From contig JALVHX010000159.1 of NCBI GenBank assembly GCA_027028805.1, positions 1 through 9,986 on the forward strand: a stretch of DNA of 9,986 bases. The letters run 5' to 3'. The translations under genes were made by a program, and so were the position numbers. Under the pieces are notes generated by a model that was not told the origin of the DNA, made no database searches, and worked only from the letters and a program-made list of their open reading frames with translations. Source of the stretch: Desulfurococcales archaeon. GTDB taxonomy: Archaea > Thermoproteota > Thermoprotei_A > Sulfolobales > Desulfurococcaceae. Of this stretch, positions 6,035 through 9,986 are shown piece by piece (position 1 is the stretch's first letter; each line of letters starts with the position of its first letter).

Positions 6035-7120
6035 ATGATGTATAGATATAAATATAATGGGTTATTGAAAATATTTATAAAGAGGGTGGATGAGATGAGT
6101 ATGAAGTATTATTTATTATTTATCGCTTTATTAATTCTTGGTTCATTACTAATAGTTGTCCCTATAACTGTGAACACGATGAATAATAAATATGCCAACT
6201 CTATGCAGGCTTCTATTTATGAGATAAGAGTAGTTAATGGAACCATTATAGCTAGGCTTAATTCGATGTTGGGTATTAAGAATATCTCTAAAACATATAG
6301 TGATGCGAATAATCGTATTATTGAACATAGTATTATACTTAGTAATGGCACCAAGATTAGGTATGTTATTTATCGGAGAACAGGGTTTGTGAAGATACGT
6401 GTATATAGAAAACTGAGGCCTGTTAGCCTTGATGATAGTATGCTCCAGGCTAGGGCGCGTTATTACCTGGGCTTGTTGACAAACAATATTTCTAATGCTG
6501 ATATAGAATATGTCTTCGAGGGCATAAGGAATGGAACGAGTACAGGGACAGCGGCGGGCGGGGCCCAGAGTTATCTAGTGAAGATTGTTACCTATAAGGC
6601 GTATCTAGGCTCCGTGAGGCTGCCGCTTGACGCATATATAGGGTTGACCGGTGACGGGGAGCTCGTCTCCGCAGGCATATATGCGTTCGAGATAATACAC
6701 AGTGTGCCGGTCAGAATAGTATCTCTGGATAAGGCCGAGGCGGCGAATATTATACATCTACCGCATAAATATACGGTGGACGACATAGTTAGCGTGGACG
6801 AGCCGAAATACGTGTTCCGCCCAGCCAGGAATATCAGCTGCTACAACACGGAGAACAAGGACGCTATAGTAGCCGTACCAATCGTTAACGTGAAGACAAG
6901 CGACGGACTAATACACCAGATATGCATAGTTGAGGGACACGTAGAGGAGCTATCATACATTGAAGTGGTCACAACGGATTCCTCTAGTCCGGCAGCATCA
7001 TCCTCAGCCGATGATACCAATAAAGCTAATATCGATACGATGCTGACAGCATCGGCGGTATTTATAATCGCTGTGGTTGCCGCCGCAGCAGTTGTTCTCA
7101 ACCAGAAAATAGGGAAATAA
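6035..7120 (+). CDS. Hypothetical surface protein with N- and C-terminal membrane anchors
   Basis: I do not recognise this 361-residue protein. It has a hydrophobic segment at about 25-44 and another at about 337-355 followed by a short basic tail. A Ser/Ala/Asp-rich linker (314-334) precedes the C-terminal anchor. The roughly 270 residues between are predicted outside the cell. They contain six N-glycosylation sequons (N68, N83, N104, N151, N166, N266) and only two cysteines (C269, C297) that could form a disulfide. Bases 6035 to about 6430 are AT-rich with TTA, ATT and AAT codons; the 3' part returns to the GC-richer local style. ATG 6035 fits the TATA at 6000-6007. ATG 6095 is the alternative: GAGGGTGGAT precedes it and it places the hydrophobic segment like a signal anchor. 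Function, partners and cargo are unknown. Confidence 0.75.
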   Translation: MMYRYKYNGLLKIFIKRVDEMSMKYYLLFIALLILGSLLIVVPITVNTMNNKYANSMQASIYEIRVVNGTIIARLNSMLGIKNISKTYSDANNRIIEHSIILSNGTKIRYVIYRRTGFVKIRVYRKLRPVSLDDSMLQARARYYLGLLTNNISNADIEYVFEGIRNGTSTGTAAGGAQSYLVKIVTYKAYLGSVRLPLDAYIGLTGDGELVSAGIYAFEIIHSVPVRIVSLDKAEAANIIHLPHKYTVDDIVSVDEPKYVFRPARNISCYNTENKDAIVAVPIVNVKTSDGLIHQICIVEGHVEELSYIEVVTTDSSSPAASSSADDTNKANIDTMLTASAVFIIAVVAAAAVVLNQKIGK

Positions 7121-7147
7121 TCTAATTAGATTAGAAAGATTAGAATA

Positions 7148-7154
7148 TTTTTTT
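7148..7154 (+). terminator. T-tract terminator after the surface-protein gene
   Basis: Seven consecutive T begin 27 bases after the stop at 7120, and further T runs follow at 7187-7191 and 7273-7278. Archaeal RNA polymerase terminates at such T-rich tracts without a hairpin. The gap 7121-7391 is otherwise AT-rich for its first 200 bases. It holds TCTAATTAGA, a palindrome, at 7120-7129. No gene or box C/D pair was seen in it. ACTTTTATTA (7296-7305) is a possible TATA region for the operon that follows. Confidence 0.5.
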
Positions 7155-7391
7155 AAATATAATAATTATTTCTTGTTTATGTATCATTTTTATATACAGT
7201 ATTTTATGGTATTGGTGTGGGATGCTGGTGGGATTTTAATATTGTCTCCTTTGTTGTTTGAATTTCTATATCTTTTTTCTGGTTCTCTGAAGGTAACTTT
7301 TATTAGGTTAACTATTGAGATTGTGTCTTGAGCTCTGGGCCCCTCTGTTGAGCGGCCCGTCTCTCCCCCGGGGCTGGTGGAGGGTGTTGCT

Positions 7392-8981
7392 ATGGTGCTT
7401 GACGGCTATACGGCGGCTTATTTGGCCGCGTTGGCGCCGTTTATAGCGGTTTCCGCCGCCTTCGTCACGCCTCTCCTCTCTAGCCTCTTCCGGCGGCCTC
7501 AGCGTTTCGCCTTCGTGTTCTCCGAGACGGTGCTTCTCGTAAACGCCTTGTTCACCACGCTTGTATTCTACTATGTTTATCGCCGAGACGTGTTCCCCGT
7601 GTACATGTTTGCGGGTTTCCCGCCGCCGCTCGGTATAGTTTACGAGGTGGATTACCTGGGCGCTTTTATGGGGCTTCTCGTGGGCCTCGTGTTCCCGCTC
7701 GTCAACATAGCATCCTATAGATATCTGGACTCCGTGTCTAAGCATAACGAGTGGTATTACGCCATATTCCTAGGCCTCGAGGCGGGTCTTCTCGGAATGG
7801 CTTACACAGGGGATCTCTTCAACCTCTTCGTCATGCTGGAGGTGGCGAGCATAGCTGCCTATGGGCTCACGGCATATCTGCGTGAGCGGGGCTACCCGTT
7901 GAGCGCGGCGATAAAGTACGGCATGATCGGTGCCGTGGGCTCCACGATGTATTTCATAGCCGTCGTGCTCCTCTATAGTGGAATAGGCACCGTGACAATG
8001 GCTGACGCGGCCTCCAAGGCCATGGGGCTAAGCCTCTTCGCCACAACAGGGATATCAACAGACTACGCCACAGCCTTCACGTTCTTCGCCGCACTAGCCG
8101 TGTGGGCCTTCATGATCGAATCAGCGGTTTTCCCCCACCACTTCTGGCTCCCAAGCGCTTATAGCGGGATGCCGCCTATGGCGGCGGCAGCGATGGCGGC
8201 TGTGGCCGAGGGCGTCGGCATATATGTTATCATAAGAATACTCTACACCGTTGTCGGAATAAATAGGATCACGTGGCTTCTCCAGCTACTAATACTCCTG
8301 GGTTCACTCAATATTATAGTCGGGGGATACCTGGCCGCCACGGCGAACGAGCTGAGAAGACTCATAGCGTATACAACGGTTCTAGACATGGGCTATGTGG
8401 TTATAGGCGTAGGCCTCGGCACCGCCAAGGGCCTCGAGTCAGCCCTATACTATATAGTCGGCCACGCCGCCGTCAAGCCCCTCCTCTTCATAGCCGCCGG
8501 AGGAGTAGAGATGGTTGCGGGCACAACAGATATGGATGCTGTGAGCGGGGCCGCCTCCGCGGAGCCATGGATAGGTGCCTCCCTCGTCATAGGAGGCCTC
8601 GCCGTCATAGGGGTTCCCCCGATGAACATGTTCTTCGCGAAACTACGCCTCTTCGAGGCCGTGTTCGAGCAAGGCCTCTACCCGATACTCATAGTCATGT
8701 TGCTCGGCTCGGCCTTCGCCTTCATAGGATTCTCCCGTCTATGGTACTCGACGTGTTGTAGGAGAAGAAAGACGGGAGGCCAGGCGGCGGGGAGAATAGG
8801 CTGGGACATGAAGCTCGCGCTACTAGTGTTCCTCATAGCAACAATTGTGACAAGCATATTTTACCCATGGATAAACGAGCGGATCATAGCGCCCACAGCC
8901 GCCTACATAGCGGGGGAGACGGGCCGCACAACATATATCCAGAGAGCCTATGAGCTCTACAAGCTCATATACAGGGGGTGA
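7392..8981 (+). CDS. Antiporter-like proton/sodium-translocating membrane subunit (NuoN/MrpD/MbhH superfamily)
   Basis: This polytopic membrane protein of 529 residues belongs to the family of ion-pumping subunits of complex I, Mrp antiporters and group 4 hydrogenase-type complexes. Visible landmarks are NLFVMLEVASIAAYGL with the conserved transmembrane Glu (E150), AAIKYGMIGAVGSTMYF with the conserved Lys (K175), FPHHFWLPSAYSGMPP (about 247-262), ELRRLIAYTTVLDMGY, and GHAAVKPLLFIAAGGVE with K362. Where relatives usually read (L/T)KVGVY, this protein reads AEGVGIY (E273), so the usual Lys of that helix is missing. ATG 7392 is preferred to the upstream in-frame GTG 7377 because GGAGGG (7379-7384) lies 7 nt before it. 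The stop overlaps a GTG of the next frame, and that gene encodes a small electron-transfer subunit, so it is the first visible gene of a respiratory or hydrogenase operon. Confidence 0.85.
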   Translation: MVLDGYTAAYLAALAPFIAVSAAFVTPLLSSLFRRPQRFAFVFSETVLLVNALFTTLVFYYVYRRDVFPVYMFAGFPPPLGIVYEVDYLGAFMGLLVGLVFPLVNIASYRYLDSVSKHNEWYYAIFLGLEAGLLGMAYTGDLFNLFVMLEVASIAAYGLTAYLRERGYPLSAAIKYGMIGAVGSTMYFIAVVLLYSGIGTVTMADAASKAMGLSLFATTGISTDYATAFTFFAALAVWAFMIESAVFPHHFWLPSAYSGMPPMAAAAMAAVAEGVGIYVIIRILYTVVGINRITWLLQLLILLGSLNIIVGGYLAATANELRRLIAYTTVLDMGYVVIGVGLGTAKGLESALYYIVGHAAVKPLLFIAAGGVEMVAGTTDMDAVSGAASAEPWIGASLVIGGLAVIGVPPMNMFFAKLRLFEAVFEQGLYPILIVMLLGSAFAFIGFSRLWYSTCCRRRKTGGQAAGRIGWDMKLALLVFLIATIVTSIFYPWINERIIAPTAAYIAGETGRTTYIQRAYELYKLIYRG

Positions 8982-8982
8982 T
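8974..8982 (+). promoter_or_regulatory. Near-perfect SD for the small-subunit gene
   Basis: GGGGGTGAT differs from GGAGGTGAT at one base and ends 4 nt before GTG 8987. It overlaps the earlier in-frame GTG at 8978, so it argues for 8987 as the start and for coupled translation across the preceding stop at 8979-8981. Confidence 0.7.
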
Positions 8983-8986
8983 AGCG

Positions 8987-9577
8987 GTGGGGCACACTGC
9001 TAGAGACAACGGGAAACAGGCTGGGGCTGGGAAAGAGGAGAAGAGAGAGAAGAAGGGCAAATACAGCTTCAGCAGCTGGGCCAGGAGCAGGAGCCTATGG
9101 ATGATACACTACTGTACAGCATGCGGCGCAATAGAGCTGCCGCCCAATATAATGGCTCCCCTAGACCTGGAGAGATGGGGCGTCATGCCGGCGCCCTCGC
9201 CTAGACAAGCCGATGTCCTCGTGATAATGGGTTATGTGACAAAGAAGACACTGAAGGTTCTGCTACGCCTCTACCACCAGATGCCGGAGCCGCGCTACGT
9301 CATGGTTGGATGCAACTGTCCCGCGACAGGAGGCCTTTACTGGGACAGCTACTCAACCGTCAAAGCCATAGACGAGTATCTTCCCGTCGACATATGGGTG
9401 CCGGGCTGTATGCCCAGGGCAGAGGACTGGGCCATGGGGTTCCTCAAGCTGCGTGAAAAGGTTGCAGGCGGCCGCGTATCCAGCCCCAGGCCCATAGAGG
9501 ATCTAGGGGAGCTCGAGGAGATGATATACCGCGAGGTCAAGATGCGCGAGGAAATAATGCTGAAGACGAGGGGCTAA
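8987..9577 (+). CDS. NuoB-like / [NiFe]-hydrogenase-type small subunit (MbhJ/MbxJ-like)
   Basis: The 196-residue protein is an electron-transfer subunit carrying one predicted [4Fe-4S] cluster near the catalytic large subunit of a complex I-like enzyme. A lysine- and glycine-rich N-terminus of about 25 residues precedes the domain. The core has WMIHYCTACGAIELPP (two Cys in CxxC, residues about 43 and 46), then RQADVLVIMGYVTKKT, MPEPRYVMVGCNCPATGG (Cys 109 and 111) and PVDIWVPGCMPRAEDW (Cys 141). CxxC instead of the adjacent CC of bacterial NuoB points to the group 4 hydrogenase or MBS branch. The GAIELPP form feels closer to the MbxJ type, but that is memory, not alignment. GTG 8987 is chosen on its SD. 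The next gene begins 3 nt after the stop. Confidence 0.87.
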   Translation: MGHTARDNGKQAGAGKEEKREKKGKYSFSSWARSRSLWMIHYCTACGAIELPPNIMAPLDLERWGVMPAPSPRQADVLVIMGYVTKKTLKVLLRLYHQMPEPRYVMVGCNCPATGGLYWDSYSTVKAIDEYLPVDIWVPGCMPRAEDWAMGFLKLREKVAGGRVSSPRPIEDLGELEEMIYREVKMREEIMLKTRG

Positions 9578-9580
9578 GCC

Positions 9581-9986
9581 TTGGGCGAGGCGGGGCCGCC
9601 CAGAGAACTGATCAATAATCTCCCGGAGAAATACCGGGAGGCCGTGGTTGTCACAGGCAGCGATACTGGGAGGAGGATAGAGGTTCGCGTGGAGCCCGTG
9701 GATGTGCCGGCGGTGCTTGTTGCCGCGAAGAAATCCGGCTACAACCATTTCCTCGGGATAACAGTGATCGATTACCCGTTTAGGAAGACGATGGAGCTCG
9801 TCTACCTGGTATCCTCTATAGAGCGGGGCGGCGAAATGCTGGCGGTTAGGACAGAGCTGCCCCGCGACAACCCCGTCATAGACACTGTCTCCGACATATA
9901 CCCCCTCGCCTACTACCAGGAGATCGAGGCCTACGAGTTCTTCGGCGTAAGGTTCAACGGACACGACGGGCTGAGGAAATGGATAC
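9581..9986 (+). CDS. NuoC-like (30-kDa type) subunit, 3' truncated by window edge
   Basis: About 135 codons are visible and the frame stays open to the last base. The protein ends in the window with TVSDIYPLAYYQEIEAYEFFGVRFNGHDGLRKW, which is the signature of the complex I 30-kDa subunit (typical form DIYP...E.E.YD.FG..F.GHPDLR). It would dock onto the small and large catalytic subunits, like MbhK/MbxK. It starts at TTG 9581, 3 nt after the previous stop; GAGGGG (9568-9573) is a plausible SD with 7-nt spacing, and no better start lies nearby. The next gene expected downstream is the [NiFe]-type large subunit or a fusion with it. Family assignment is strong and the complex type unresolved. Confidence 0.85.
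   Translation, partial: MGEAGPPRELINNLPEKYREAVVVTGSDTGRRIEVRVEPVDVPAVLVAAKKSGYNHFLGITVIDYPFRKTMELVYLVSSIERGGEMLAVRTELPRDNPVIDTVSDIYPLAYYQEIEAYEFFGVRFNGHDGLRKWI

Noticed and set aside
8273..8761. 162-codon frame inside the antiporter-like gene, same strand
   Set aside because: It is a +1-type shadow frame rich in Arg, Pro and His; the overlapping frame carries the conserved membrane motifs.

Overview
The window looks like a chromosomal segment of a hyperthermophilic crenarchaeon, most likely Desulfurococcales; a Pyrodictium/Hyperthermus-type organism is only a guess. The reasons are archaeal-type information-processing proteins (Orc1/Cdc6, RfcL, RfcS, a Gins23-type GINS subunit, an archaeal tyrosyl-tRNA synthetase tail), heavy use of ATA, AGG and AGA codons, GTG and TTG starts, TATA-box promoters, T-tract terminators and Shine-Dalgarno (SD) sequences resembling GGAGGTGAT.

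Left part (1-5083), information processing. The 3' end of tyrS is followed on the + strand by orc1/cdc6, whose promoter holds a perfect tandem 11-bp repeat with two TATA boxes. The orc1 stop overlaps the start of a 72-residue winged-helix protein by 4 bp. Converging on that pair, with only 10 bp between stops, is the minus-strand operon rfcS-rfcL, which encodes the clamp-loader subunits. Divergent from rfcS is gins23. Origin recognition, clamp loading and the replicative helicase accessory complex are therefore encoded within about 4.6 kb.

Middle part (5084-7376), mixed and more accessory. The gins23-chrA gap has two identical CCCTAGGG palindromes flanking TATA-like sequence, then a 12-bp imperfect stem. 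A solitary single-domain chromate-transporter-family gene follows. Just after its stop lies a strong C/D box guide RNA candidate: box C ATGATGA, box C' ATGACGA, a 12-nt guide and box D CTGA. Its D guide would place 2'-O-methylation on the wobble base C34 of tRNA-Leu(CAA). Next comes an unrecognised two-anchor surface protein with six N-glycosylation sequons. Its 5' half is clearly AT-richer than its neighbours, and an AT-rich stretch with T-tracts follows it.

Right part (7392-9986), the start of a respiratory or hydrogenase-like operon. It encodes an antiporter-like membrane subunit (NuoN/MrpD/MbhH superfamily), a CxxC-type electron-transfer small subunit and a NuoC-like subunit cut by the window edge. 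This H-J-K order matches archaeal group 4 membrane-bound hydrogenase (MBH) and membrane-bound sulfane reductase (MBS/Mbx) complexes. The catalytic large subunit lies beyond the window, so the electron acceptor cannot be decided here.

No tRNA, rRNA, CRISPR array, transposase or insertion sequence was seen. The most novel items are the C/D guide RNA with its tRNA target, the wHTH protein coupled to orc1, and the palindrome-flanked, structured leader of the lone chrA gene.
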